A stretch of DNA of 64,000 nt, taken from contig VZDJ01000594.1 in the NCBI GenBank assembly GCA_008694505.1, forward strand, positions 5,300,086 through 5,364,085. The letters are read 5' to 3'. Shown in pieces: positions 24,786-36,600 of this stretch. Source of the DNA: Cyanoderma ruficeps. Taxonomy: Eukaryota; Chordata; Aves; Passeriformes; Timaliidae. Each line of letters starts with the position of its first letter. Position 1 is the first letter of the stretch. Position numbers and translations under genes: made by a program. The notes beneath the pieces were generated by a model that saw only the letters and a list, made by a program, of their open reading frames with translations, was not told where the DNA came from and did no database searches.

Positions 24786-27700
24786 TCATCCGTGAGATGG
24801 GATAAAAGAATAAGCATTGGTTCTTCGCTCCCAAGCAACCTCTCAAGTCCTGCAGATGATCTACCTCCAACTCGTATCAAGGAAAACCATATCTTAGAAG
24901 GGCTGAAAAAATTGCAGGAGCAAAAAATATTACTTGAACCACCTTCAGTAATATCAAAATGGGGTTACAAAGATTGCATGAACTCCAACGAGGGAATATA
25001 TTCCCCTGGAATTAAGTGTGGCGGCCATAATGAACAGGCTCAGTGTAAGCCAATGGAAATGGGAAGTATTTGCATTGAACACAACAAAACTTTTTCTTAT
25101 GATTCAGATTCACATGATGATGCAGATGATGACTCTTCGTCCTTACTGTTGCTGCAGGAAGTTCCAAGCAAAGACTGCAGGACCTATTGTAACAAATTAA
25201 CTCATAGCATTTCCGACAGTCTCTTTGACTGGGATTCTAACAGGAAACATTTGCCAGAAAAAAGTTCATTTTTTAATTCAAAGGAAAGACCTGAGAAATT
25301 GACTAGTTTTGTCAGTGGATTTCAAGCAGAAGTAAAATCATGCAACAGAGCAAATCTGCCTGAGTTCCAGTTAAATCAAAGCCATTCCAATATGGGCTGG
25401 AAGGACTTTAATTTTCAGCTTTCAGACACTGATGACAATGAAGTCTTGGATGAATTGCATATAGAAAGCAGTGATGAGAAAAGTCCCTCAGATTTATTAG
25501 CAGCTCCCCTTCCTGAGAAGTGTACAAAGACCTCTGACTTGCTCAAAGTCATGGAGAATTCTCAGTTTGTATCTACTAGCAAAGAAGAAAACCAGATACC
25601 TGTTCACTCAGACATTAGGCCGAAGACATGCAATTTCATTAAACAACAAAAGGTTATAAAAAAGACCTCTTCTGAAGAGTGTATTACGGTAATATATGAT
25701 GCTAAGGATGGTGAGCCAATTGAATTCAGCTCACATCAAACTGGAGTTGTCACTGTAACAAGAAATGAGATTTCAATCAACCAGCCACAAACTACGTCCA
25801 GTGCAGAATATACTGAACTTGTACCTCAGGGAAGAACTGATTTGCAGCCAGGACCCAATGCTAGAAACTACACTGCTTCAGAACGACAGGAAGATGAAAC
25901 TGGGAAAAAAACTCTTGAAGATAATACAGGGAATAAAAATGCAGTAGTTGTCCCTCTGACCTGTGGTGAATCTTCACGCTGTGGAAGAGTGACACAGCAA
26001 AATACTTCACGACAGAAACTAGTGAAGCCAGTGTATGATGCATCATACAAGGCCACCTCAAACTCCACTGTGCACACAGGAATCAATCAAAAGCCAAATG
26101 TAACTAAAATACCCAGCAGAGGTAAATTTTCTCCCCAAAAAACTCTGATGACTGAGAGTGGGGAGGCACCTGTAGCTCTGTCAGTGGGCCCTACAGCCCT
26201 TGAGAAATCACCTGCACTGCCACCTGTAAAGCTTTCAAGATTCAAAAAGGCTCAAAGCCCACCTCGTCATTTTGATTCAAAAGTTGAATTTCAGGTTCCA
26301 AAGGCCCCTGCCCACCCCCTGCCTGACTTGAAACGTCCTGGCAGAGGAGATGGGTCAAAGTATCCAAAGAGTCAGAGTCCAGCATCACCACTGTTGCCTC
26401 AGCACCTTATAGAGCCCAGCAGCTATGGGGAACCTCCAACCAGAGACTTTCATTCTGATTTAGCTACTGTAGAAGCCAGGTCTCCATCCCCACCCCTTCC
26501 TCCAGGCAGATCAACATCCCTGTTGATTCGGCCTAATTATGCTAATTCTCCACCTCTAGCAGTAAAGTTAGGAGGAGCTGGTCCCACTGAAACAGCAAAA
26601 AATATACTGAAATCATCTCCATTAAAAGGGACTGTGAACTCTGGCGTTCATAATCAATCTAGTCATAAAATGCAAGCAAAAAATGTATCTTCTGGGGCCA
26701 AAATTGAATTATCTTACCTTCAAGAAAATGCAGAAGGAATTATGCAAAATAAATGCACATCTCAGCAATCCCACAGTACATGCCAAGGACTTTCCAAAGT
26801 TTCCGCTAAGCAAGTCTGCCCAAAAAACCCTAATCAGGTGGGTCTCCACAGGAATCGTGAGTATTCCAGCACAGATTTTCAAACAGCCAGGTCCTTTTCT
26901 CTAGGTTGTCCGTCACTGGAAGCAGCTCCTTCACAAGACACATATTCCAGCAGAAACAATATTTCCAGTGACAGTGGGTTGGATCAGCTACAAGAGATGC
27001 CAAACATTCTCCCCACGACTCCTCAATGTCATACAACGAGCACAAGTGAGCCTTTGCTATCTCAGGTAAACAATTTCCCGTCAACGCTGTTTCCTGCCAG
27101 TGATGCTGCACATGCCTCTCAAAACTCTAACGAGAGAGGAATGAAAACCCGTCTCCCTGTAGGACTGAAATTATTTGTCAAATCTCCCCAGCTCCTTCGC
27201 AAGAGCTCTACTGTACCAGGGAAGCAGGAAAAAGACAGTATAAATGCAGCTTCCAAAAGCAATGTGAGTTCCAGTAAGTACAAGCAGAGTGAGTCTCTGT
27301 GTGTAACCACTGAAGGGGCAACAGATGCAGAATTAAAGGACTCCAAGTCTGATACTGAAGTAAAAAATAATTGTGCTGTGGGACTTAGTATGGATACAGC
27401 ATCGGCTCATTCGCATGAAAGCTGCAACCAGGTGGTAGACAGAGGAGATGGATTAGAGAACAAATTAGTTAAGAGGTCTGTTTCTTCTAGCAACAAGTCA
27501 CACTTGAAGCCAGCTCTGGGCATGAATGGAGCGAAAGCTCGTAGTCAGAGTTTCAGCATTCACACAGGGGAGAAGCCATCTGCCCCTGTCACAGAAGGTC
27601 TCGGGAAAGTACGGACTCAGATTATTACAAACACTTCTGACAGAGGGAATTCTCTAACAAGGCAGAACTCAGCCATGGAAGGGCTTCAAATCAAGGCTGC

Positions 27701-28633
27701 TTCTGGGGCAGCAGTGACACCAGAGGCTCTTTCATATACTGCTAAACCCACAGAAAATTCCTATCCTAGACAAGGCTCTCTGGGAAATATGAGCAGTTGC
27801 AGTAGCCAGCATGGAAGCCCAAGCAAATTGCCCTTCAGATCATCTCAAAAAGTAGACCAGGTTCACAGCACTTCGAAATGCGATGGAAGCAAACCATTTT
27901 CTCAGAAAGATGCACGTAGTCTATCTGCGCAGAGTGGGGAAAGCACTGAAAGCTTTAAGCATGAAGCTCTAGGTAAAAAAAGTGTTCTGTCAGCAGAATT
28001 GGAGTTAGAAGCCTCGGCTGCTGTACCTTCCAGACAAATTTTGTCCTTCCAAAGCTTTGACGGAGTAAGGTGTCCTCATAAACTGGAAGCAACAAAGTCA
28101 CGAAGGCAGCAAATGTCTTTAAAATTAGCAGAAACCTCTGAGAAGGTTAATGATCTTTTGAGTTCACCATCTCTGCAACCTACAATAGAGGAGAAAGTCA
28201 TGTTATGCATTCAAGAAAATGTGCAAAAAGGTCAGGGACAAACCAAATCCCCCACTGTGGAGACTAAACAAAAGACTGGGCCTTCTATAGCCAGTTGGTT
28301 TGGCTTCCGAAAGAGTAAGCTCCCAGCACTGAGTAGCAGGAAGACTGATGTTCCTAAAACTAAGGTGGAAAAAAAGGATGCAAAAGTTTCAGGATTTGGA
28401 ATTAAGCAGGCAAAATTAGAGAGAAGAAAAGAAAAGAAGAAAACTGAACAACACTGTGAAATAGAAAACGAAATTAACAGGAAAACGGACAATGGTGATA
28501 TTTTATCTATGGAGAGTAAAATGATGAAGCCTTCGCAAGACCCTCCTGGTGAGATTGAGTGTGAACAAGTCAGAAGTTCTACCACAGCTGCCTACTCACC
28601 AAAAGACAGCTTTATGAGAGAGCTTTTAAACAG
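24786..28633 (+). CDS. NCKAP5: NCKAP5 giant coding exon, disordered scaffold region
   Basis: This 3848-base exon encodes 1282 codons plus two bases, with no stop. The acceptor is CATTTTCTTTTGACAG and the donor CAG|GTAAAAC. It starts SSVRWDKRISIGSSLPS, so the in-frame GTG at 24792 is not a start codon. Visible features in order are: the LPPTRIKENHILEGLKKLQ block near residues 25-45; an acidic DSDSHDDADDD stretch (25101-25142); SDTDDNEVLDELHIESSDEK (from 25422); TKIP (26103-26114); a proline-rich RSPSPPLPPGRS (26478-26513) with PxxP spacing suited to SH3 domains such as those of NCK; KTRLPVGLKLFVKSPQLLRK (from 27144); RSQSFS and RQNS phosphosite-like motifs; and a basic block with SIASWFGFRKSKLPALSSRK (28284-28343) followed by a Lys/Arg-rich helix with RRKEKKK. 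Composition indicates intrinsic disorder. The exon ends in phase 2 within the Arg codon of LLNR. Confidence 0.97.
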
Positions 28634-29334
28634 GTAAAACTCCAGAACACAATTTGGGATGTGTTGATGTCCATGTAGCTTTACAGATGCCCAGGTGTGA
28701 AGTTCAATGTATGTTCCTTTTGTGCTAAGAATACACACTAGCAAACAGTAGGTGCACGGTTGGGACTTAAATCTCTACAGGAAAAAAATATAAAACATTA
28801 CCAATGAGATGATAATTTTGTTCATGTTACTTTGTTAACCAAACCATTGGTCTTTGAAATTAAAGATAGGCGAGTTACATCCGAGCTGATAATTCAAATT
28901 ATTCCAGAAATCGAGAATCTAGGCAGATGGTGTGTAAAGATAGAGGGTAATTAGGTACATGTTTCAGTGTATTCCATCTTCCTGTACTGTAACCAGAAAA
29001 CACATATTTAGTAACTTGTCAGAATTAATTACTCTTCCAGCTATCACAACCTTTGGTCACAGAAGAACTCGGCAATTGGTATATTATGTGTTCACGTTTG
29101 CCCCACAGCAGTCCCAAATATCATATAAATCATCACGTGTGAAAGGCTAAATTGATATACTACCTGAAATTGCAAGTGACAGGTTTGATCAAGGCTAGTT
29201 AGAAACATTTATCACTCAAAGGTCTAGAGACAGAAAGATACAGAGGGGTTACTTTAAGCATTAAAGGAATGGGAAAGTAGAGTGATTGAAGAAGGGCAAT
29301 GCAATTTATCAGAGGAATCACTCTCTACCTGCAG
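28634..29334 (+). other. NCKAP5: Intron of NCKAP5, 0.70 kb
   Basis: The donor GTAAAAC overlaps a TAA that would stop translation at once if the intron were retained. An ATTAAA hexamer, a weak polyadenylation signal, lies at 28859-28864. A second, phase-compatible AG at 29279-29280 precedes the chosen acceptor. Confidence 0.88.
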
Positions 29335-29512
29335 AGTTGATAAGAAAGCAGCTCAGCAGACAGAAAGTGGATCAAATAATGTTTCCTACAGGAGTGTGTC
29401 GAAGGGCAGCTCCCAGGGCTCCTCTCTTCATGGCAACTCTATCAGCTCTCAAGGAAACCACAGGAAAAACAGCAACACAAAAGCTGATATGGAAATGCAG
29501 AATCAGACCCTG
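29335..29512 (+). CDS. NCKAP5: NCKAP5 coding exon, VDKKAAQQTESGS block
   Basis: This 178-base exon begins with one base that completes the Arg codon split by the previous intron, followed by 59 codons starting VDKKAAQQTESGSNN and ending at NQTL, with the donor CTG|GTAAGTGC. The acceptor CTCTCTACCTGCAG has a pyrimidine tract, which is why I chose this start. A second phase-compatible AG lies 54 bases upstream (29279-29280) but has no pyrimidine tract. The segment is Ser/Gly/Gln/Asn-rich and probably disordered. Borders are phase 2 to phase 0, so the exon cannot be skipped alone without a frameshift. It continues the LLNR|VDKK junction I remember in the mammalian protein. Confidence 0.92.
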
Positions 29513-32500
29513 GTAAGTGCTTCAGTACATGAAAACATTATTACCTTCTTTTTAACTTCTGGATGTGTTTCTGATTGCCGTTGCAGGCAAACCGGATAAT
29601 AACTGTTTATATATAAGATAGAAAGATTTTGTGTAGCTAGAGGATTGTGAATTAATGCAAAAGTTGGCAGCTTGCCTATAGGCCACAATATACAGATAGT
29701 CATGAAGATTCTACTGCTTCTGCTGGCAATTCAATTCCAGTGAAGATACATGCACAATGATAGTCATACTGTAGTAGGGTGAAATAATAGGACCATTTTT
29801 TTTATTATTATTTTTTCCCCTTTCCCTGAAAATTGCATACCAGCAAAGAACATTCCTCTGAACATTATAGGAGTCATTAAGCCTAAAAAGTGCACTGCAG
29901 ATGTCAAAAAGGCAAATTATTTGGCCACACTTGGGAATATTTGTCACTTAAGAGGGATTGTTTAAAAGCAAAAACATACATTGGACCTGTGTCTCATTTT
30001 TTGCCATTAAAAATCTCCCTGTTGATGGCCTGTAGTTGGTTTTATACTTCAATAAGGTACTAACTGTACTAGATAATTTCATATACTCAGAGAGGAGGTA
30101 TGTTTTAATGTAGAATAAAAATTATCCTGTTTTCTGTTAGCTGCTAGAGTCTGGTTCTGGACTAACTTTACTGCACTGAGCGGTGTTCACACAGAGTCTA
30201 GGATTGTAACCTAAAGTCAGGTTGAAGGGGTGCCCTTCCTGGTGAAGCTTCTTTTAATTAAACTTTAGAATTTAATGAGCAATGTCTTGCCTGGAAAGAG
30301 CCTTTCCCATGGTGTTTTAAAGTCAAGCACAAGGAGAAGAGAGATGCTTTAACTCTATAGCGTTCTTTCCTGGCTGTTACTTTTGTTGTTCTGATAGAAC
30401 TGAGTTACTGAAGTGCAGCACATGCAACAATTTCATCTGGGGGAATCTGAAATACAGATTCTCTGGGAATATTGCAAAAAGCTTTGTAATGAGAACTGAA
30501 AAACCTCTTAGCTTAGGGCTGGTGTCGTGGTTGCTTGAGGTCAAGGCATTCCATACACAGTTTCAAATTCAGGGAAATTTTTTTCCTATTTTTTTACTTT
30601 AATACAGATATATTTGCTGAGAACATCTGCAAGGTCATTTTTTTTAAAACTTACAGGGAACATATGCAAAATGAATGTGTTTGAAAACTTTCCTCCTGAC
30701 TCCTCTGGTATCATCTCTTCTTTGAAAATGTAGATGTCTCCTGCATTATAAAACCACAAATTATAAGCATATCTAAGGCTGTCCTTGTAGTGTCACTGAA
30801 AGGAAAGAGAGAGAATGAAAGTCTGGAAATGTGCAATATGCAGGAAATTCAATCCAACTGATCTAGAACTCAGATAGCAAAGCAGAGCCCCTTATCAGAG
30901 CCACTCAGTTTAACTATGCCCCATTTAATATGGTCCTGACAGCTTAGGGTATATCTTCACTGTACAGAAGTACAAAAAACTCTACACGTTGCTTTTACAA
31001 TTTCTTTCTAACTTATTATTTTCTAATGCTGCAATAATTTGCTGTGCTTTTTGTCTGTCATTTGGTGAAGTCTTTCTAAATGCTGCATTAATAAGTCTTT
31101 TAAGTATATCTTAAAGAAACACACTTCATTTCATGAAGGAACTACAAAGATTGTCCTTAATGTATGTAAATAATGGAGGAATGTTAATTATACTGTTTAG
31201 TTTTGAAGAACATGTTAGTCATGGTGAAAAGGCATTACTTCTGCTACACCATACAGTCTTTTGTTAGCAGGGAAACAAAGTGTTTTTGTATGGTTTTTGA
31301 AGATAAGGTTACATTTATATGTTTCATTTTTTTGAGTTTCATATTGTGTTTACTCTGGCACTTAATTCCTGAAAGAAATATCTCGTGCCAAAAGACTGAT
31401 GGCATCTAGAATAACGAGATTTGAAATGTGCTTACAGTTATTAATGCTAACTTATGAAACAGATATACCTTAAGATTCCTCAATATGCGGTGTGTTTCAT
31501 CTTGTCCTCCAAACTTCTAAAAGAAAAACAATGCAAAGTCTTTAAATTCTGTGTTCATGAATCTTATTACTATCATTTCCAGTTATTCTTTGGTGTCTGC
31601 TTACTTTGAAGCAGATTGCAAAGGGCTGGGAGATAACTGCAGCTGGGAACAGTCACATGCAGTAGAACGGCCTGTGGTGCATTTTTTTTTTGCTCATAAA
31701 AAGACAAAATTAATGCTTTTGGAGAAAACAGCATTAATCTTTTGAAAAGCCCTAAAGCAGGAAGATTTCTTTTCTTTTCTGAACAATGCAAAGTGCACTC
31801 AGTCATACGGTTCAGTGCAGAAGCTGCTGTGTTTCCAAACTGCTTATCAGATATATACTGCTGCTTTAAATCCTGGCCAGAACAGTTGCTAACATAAATT
31901 TTCCAGCAAGATTTTTTCCTCTAAAAGCTATTTAATTTTTGATGATTAAATCACTTTTCCTATGATGTGCCAGGTAAAGGCTTGAGGCACTATTATGCCA
32001 TAACATATGCACCGATTACCTCTGATTTCTGTTCATGCAAAGGATGTTATTGCTGGACTGCCACTGAATTTATGGAAAAAGCAATGTTCCACCAATGGTG
32101 GCCTTGTGCATTCACCTTCAGAGGGAGACACTTCCCGTTAGTGTTCATCAAAAAAGCACTTTGCTCTAAAGGCCAGCCAGCAGAAATACATAACACTTTA
32201 GCCCTACACCAAGGATATTCCACATTCTCCAGTACTTTTTCATGTCCTTGGCTGGAGTTTAAGGTGAGATACAATCATTTTTGTGCTGTGCTGCTTCATT
32301 TCATCTTTTCATGATTTTATTACAGCCCTGTGTGATTTAAAACAGCCACGGGCTTCACTTTGTGAGGTGGAAATGTGGCACCAGACCCAAAGCACCAGGA
32401 GTTCTGTGTGGCACTCGCTCCGTGTGCGCAGTCTGTGTGTTTGGGGAACACCCAGGGATCTATTGCAATATTGTGAAATGTCACAGCAGCACTTGGCCAG

Positions 32501-33570
32501 GCACTCTGCAAATGTGAGAAACTCTTCCACCTGGAGCCGGATGCCAAGTGAACAGTCGCCTCCTCATTTTCCATAGCCTGAAGAGAGGCATTTCGTAAGA
32601 AAGAGAAGATGTAATCAAATCCCTTAGGATTAAGAGATGATAAATGCACTTTTAAAAATCTCAAGAGCAAGTCTTTGGTTATAGCAAGTCATACTTGGGC
32701 TGCCCAAAAGAGATCAACAGGGCTTCTTGTATTACCCAGCAAGCAGGAATTACACTGTGATTGAAGATATGTCATGCAAATGATGATAAATTCCAGTGGT
32801 TTAAATTACAAAATGTGTTCTTGTTATTGTGAGTGTGCTGTAAGCAGTTTAAAACAGCAGAGAGTGATTAGCAAATAATTTAAGATCCCTGAGATATTGA
32901 AAGCAATTTTTTCTGTGGTGCTGCCTTTTCTCCTTTCATCACCCTGGAAGTATCTTTATTCCTGTTTGATTTTTGTAGCATGGCAGAAAAATATGTCCTT
33001 GAAACTGAGTTGTGGCCACTGATGGGATGTGATGGAGGGAATTTCACTGTGTGCTAGGGAGAGACTCAGATTATCTGTGCACCTGGAAAATGGGAGTGCA
33101 GAATAACAGGGCAAAGATACATCTCTGAAAAAACCCATAATATCTGAGGAATTTGAATAACACAAACCTGGAATACCACATGCAGGCTCTTAGAGTTCAC
33201 TGTGTTCTTAAATGATTTTTTTTTCTCTCTGTCTAGCTAATAAATGAATTTAAACAGAAGTGGAAGTAAAAACACCAAGGTTCAATGTTTGCAAACTGAA
33301 CTAAAAAGATACCACACCGTATATTAGGTTTTTATTTTGAAGAAGTGCATCTTCCAAGGGTATTTTTCATTGCTTCATATTTTGGTTTTGAATGAAATTA
33401 AAGTTGTTATCATCAGATATCATTCATAGAATGACAGGTTATATATTCCACTCTTAGCTGCCATGTAACTTTACTCTTGATTTATTTCTGCAAAACATTC
33501 TGTAGTTGTCATGAAGCAACATAAAAAGAGTCACAGATGTTCTTCACTTTTGTTGTTGCACTATGTACAG
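29513..33570 (+). other. NCKAP5: Intron of NCKAP5, 4.1 kb
   Basis: The donor is GTAAGTGC and the acceptor ATGTACAG. AT-rich throughout, with only short unsupported open frames. I see no repeat family or RNA gene in it. Confidence 0.88.
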
Positions 33571-33649
33571 GCTAAAGTAGTCACAGAAAACCTGCAAGAA
33601 GAAGAGGAGGACACCATGACAAGGACTACATGTCAGAGTCATGCGATAG
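33571..33649 (+). CDS. NCKAP5: NCKAP5 short acidic coding exon
   Basis: This 79-base exon holds 26 codons plus one base (phase 0 to phase 1). The acceptor is CACTTTTGTTGTTGCACTATGTACAG and the donor GCGATAG|GTACTA. The translation AKVVTENLQEEEEDTMTRTT ends in CQSHAI and is strongly acidic in the middle. The leftover G joins AG from the next exon to make a Glu codon (GAG TCT TGC), giving ...CQSHAI-ESCCQMRTL. The donor is weaker (GTACTA) than the others, so efficiency of recognition may vary. The small size and acidic NLQEEEED core fit the corresponding part of NCKAP5. Confidence 0.88.
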
Positions 33650-36600
33650 GTACTAAATTATATTTTACACTGGATTTTATTGCTGTCAGTTCTTGCGGAA
33701 AAGACATGTTTAATTCTCATTACTTTGTTTGTTTGCCCCCTTATGTCAGCTTTAGCCTTCACTTAGCTCCTGGATAGCCAGATTTCATCAAATGCATGAG
33801 ATGAGCACATGGCATTACAGTTGTGGGTCAATGCAATGTTTGACTGGAGGGCCTTGGGATCTGGTTATGGGAGATCATTTCAGCCTCCAAGAACAGTGGG
33901 TTACATACAGTGGCTTAACATAAGGGCTGCTGTGCATGACACTTTCAGTGGAATAATACTGACATGCTGTAACTCTGTCATCTGGCCTTGAATTAGTAAA
34001 ATTCAGAATAAAATTTAAACAGCAGAATAAATGTTGTGATAAACTAAACCACAAGGAGCGGCAAACAGGTGCCTGTTCAGAAGACCTTTAAGCTGTTATT
34101 GAAAATGAAGTTGCCTTTGCTGTAGAAGGATGGTAACATCCACCCTTGGCATGTACTAATTTTTAATCTCATTACATGTAAAAATATCTAATAGGCAATG
34201 GAGGACAAAACAGAAGTCTGAGGTTTGTATTAGAGCAGTGTGTCACCAATATAGGGAACTGACTGAAGAAGAAAAATTCACCTTTAGCAAGTTCCCTTTG
34301 CAGAAACAGACTGCAGTAAAAAAAATTCATTAAAAAGTTAAAATCTGATTCCACTTTTTTCTAGCCAAAATCGCTTTCATTTCACTGGTACTGCCAACCC
34401 AGAAAGTCCAAACAGAGGTATCATGTCAAAACACATTTCTTTAGGGGGCAGTAGGAAAATGTTTGCATGCTTCATTGACTTGCACAGCCCTTTCAGTCCC
34501 AAATTCAGTCAAATAAACTCTGGCTGTGTTACCTGAAGGAAAGATCCCTAAACTCTTCCCTCACTGAGAACTCAGCCATAACCTGGCTCCATGACAGCAA
34601 CTGAATAACAAGAACTGTGCAGTGTAAGGCTCTGAGGGCGTTCTGTCACTAGCCCTACAAACAGAAATTCATGCCTCTCATGCTGTGCATAAAGGACTTA
34701 TTTTCTGTTACCAGAAATTGCCCAGCAAACAATACTTCACCTAAGATTGTTCAGAATTATTTTTCCTCATACTGAAATAATTACTTTGTCTTCGTCCCAA
34801 AAAATCCTCAAAACTTTTACTTTGAATTATGTGAAATGTTTCCATTTTTTAATCTAGATACTAAAAAAAAAAAATACAAACCAACAACTCTTTGCATAGT
34901 TTTGGGTTTTTTTCATGAAAAGACTCCAGAGCATTCTTGTTGTTCATCAGGGTAGTTGGTGGTTGTGGCTGAGGCCTAGTTGCTATATTTTGATATTTTA
35001 TTTGCTATTGGGTCCTGTAATATATAGTTCTGGTGGCTTTTGAGAATATTAATATTTTGCTCCTCCCACAGGCATCAAATCTGAGTCTCTGACAGGACAT
35101 AGTGGTTATGGAGCAGGTTGTCAGATGCTTTTAAAATTCCGTTATAGAGGTTCTGCAATTTTTCTGATACAAAACTTTTCATAGAAACACACTGACTTTT
35201 TTCCTTGCTGAAACTCTGTGCTTCTCTCATTAACTTGTTCCATAGCCTCACTGCCCTTATAGTAAAGAATTTTTTACTAATTCCTAAATCTACTCTCCCT
35301 CAGCTTCAGGCCATTCCCCGTTGTTTCCCCAGAAAACAAAGTTTGCTGTGAGTTTTTAGCTGTATTTTAATGCGTTTATTCTACTGGGTTTTACCAAAAC
35401 AGACTTGGAGCTGTTTTTTATGTAAATGTTTTTTATGCAGCAGGAAAAGCACGTGTTTCTGTAGTTGTCACTAAAATAGGTAAACTGACAGCAGTCCTGC
35501 CCAGTTAACCAATAAACAAGATTCTAATAACAGTCTTCTAGGTAGGTGTCATGTGAGACAATTGTGGTCCATCATGTTCTAACAGGGAGATACTCCTGGG
35601 TATGAATCAAAAGATGTGTAAAGTACCACTTGCTAGGTTTTTAATTGTCAGTTGCTCATCTAAACCCATTTAAGTATTTTGCTGGCTCTTCAGATTTTCT
35701 CAGTTGAAAGAAAGCAACAAATGCCCAGTTATATACAATTTCCCTCCTCATATACTTAAATCTCAGGAACACATTACCATTTCCATATGAAGCAGTCATT
35801 ATATTGTGCTATATTGGTTTTCAAAATATATTTAAACCATTTTGAGAGTTTTTTAAAATGTTACACCCTGGATGCCTTTGCTGTAGTGTCAGTGAGGAAG
35901 CCAAACGTGGCTGTGGCAGTAGAGATACTGCCAGTGCTCCCACCCCCACAGACAGCAGACCCGAGGACCCATGGACATCCCTTTGAAGTCCAGTCATCCT
36001 CAGAGCTCTTCCCTCAAGCCCTTTGCAATAAAGTAGTTATGTTCTGGAAGAGGCATGAAGTGGAAAATGCTAAAGTACCTGGTAAGAGGAAGGACATGAT
36101 GAAAAGGTTGACTTCCCCTTCATGTCATAACACACTCCCCAGCTCAGACAGGTACAGCGGGGTCTTCAAGTATTTCTATAAATAAAATTCCTTTATTGAA
36201 TGCACAGATGATGTGTCAAGCTCCTGACAGTATTGTTCCCATGTAAACATTAAAAAAAAGGCACCTTCATTTTACAAAGAAAAAGAGTTCTGTTCCCCTC
36301 AAGGGAGCAGAAGTGTCATTATTTGTCTTGAATTTCCCCATTGTCACAATGGCCCAAAAACTTACAAGACAGTTACAGATGACACCTTTACATACAGAAT
36401 GTAATAATTGGACATCTTGAGAGGAGCAAAGCATTTGTTTAAAAGTTCAATATTTCACATTTCAAGTGCTGTTTCAAATTAGCAGCTACTCCTGGAAAAG
36501 TGTGATTATATTAATTACAATGCATTCATAATTTTCATTGATAAACAGCTTCAAGGGAAAAGTCAAAAATCCATGGCACAAGTAAACAAATGCTAATTAC

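Noticed and set aside
24792..24794. GTG as a translation start of the 1281-codon frame
   Set aside because: The frame is open upstream to a good 3' splice site at 24784-24785 and joins the preceding exon in phase, so this is an internal Val codon.
28232..28585. 117-codon minus-strand open frame inside the giant exon
   Set aside because: It is the antisense shadow of the Lys/Glu-rich end of the NCKAP5 exon. Its Phe/Leu/Ser-rich translation is what antisense of such codons gives.
33424..33445. TTCATAGAATGACAGGTT resembling a CR1 end
   Set aside because: Only about 18 bases fit, and the flanking sequence does not continue with CR1 blocks, so this may be chance.
35787..36185. 132-codon open frame on the + strand in the 18 kb intron
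   Set aside because: No promoter, splice context or recognisable domain. Length is within chance expectation for 64 kb of six-frame sequence.
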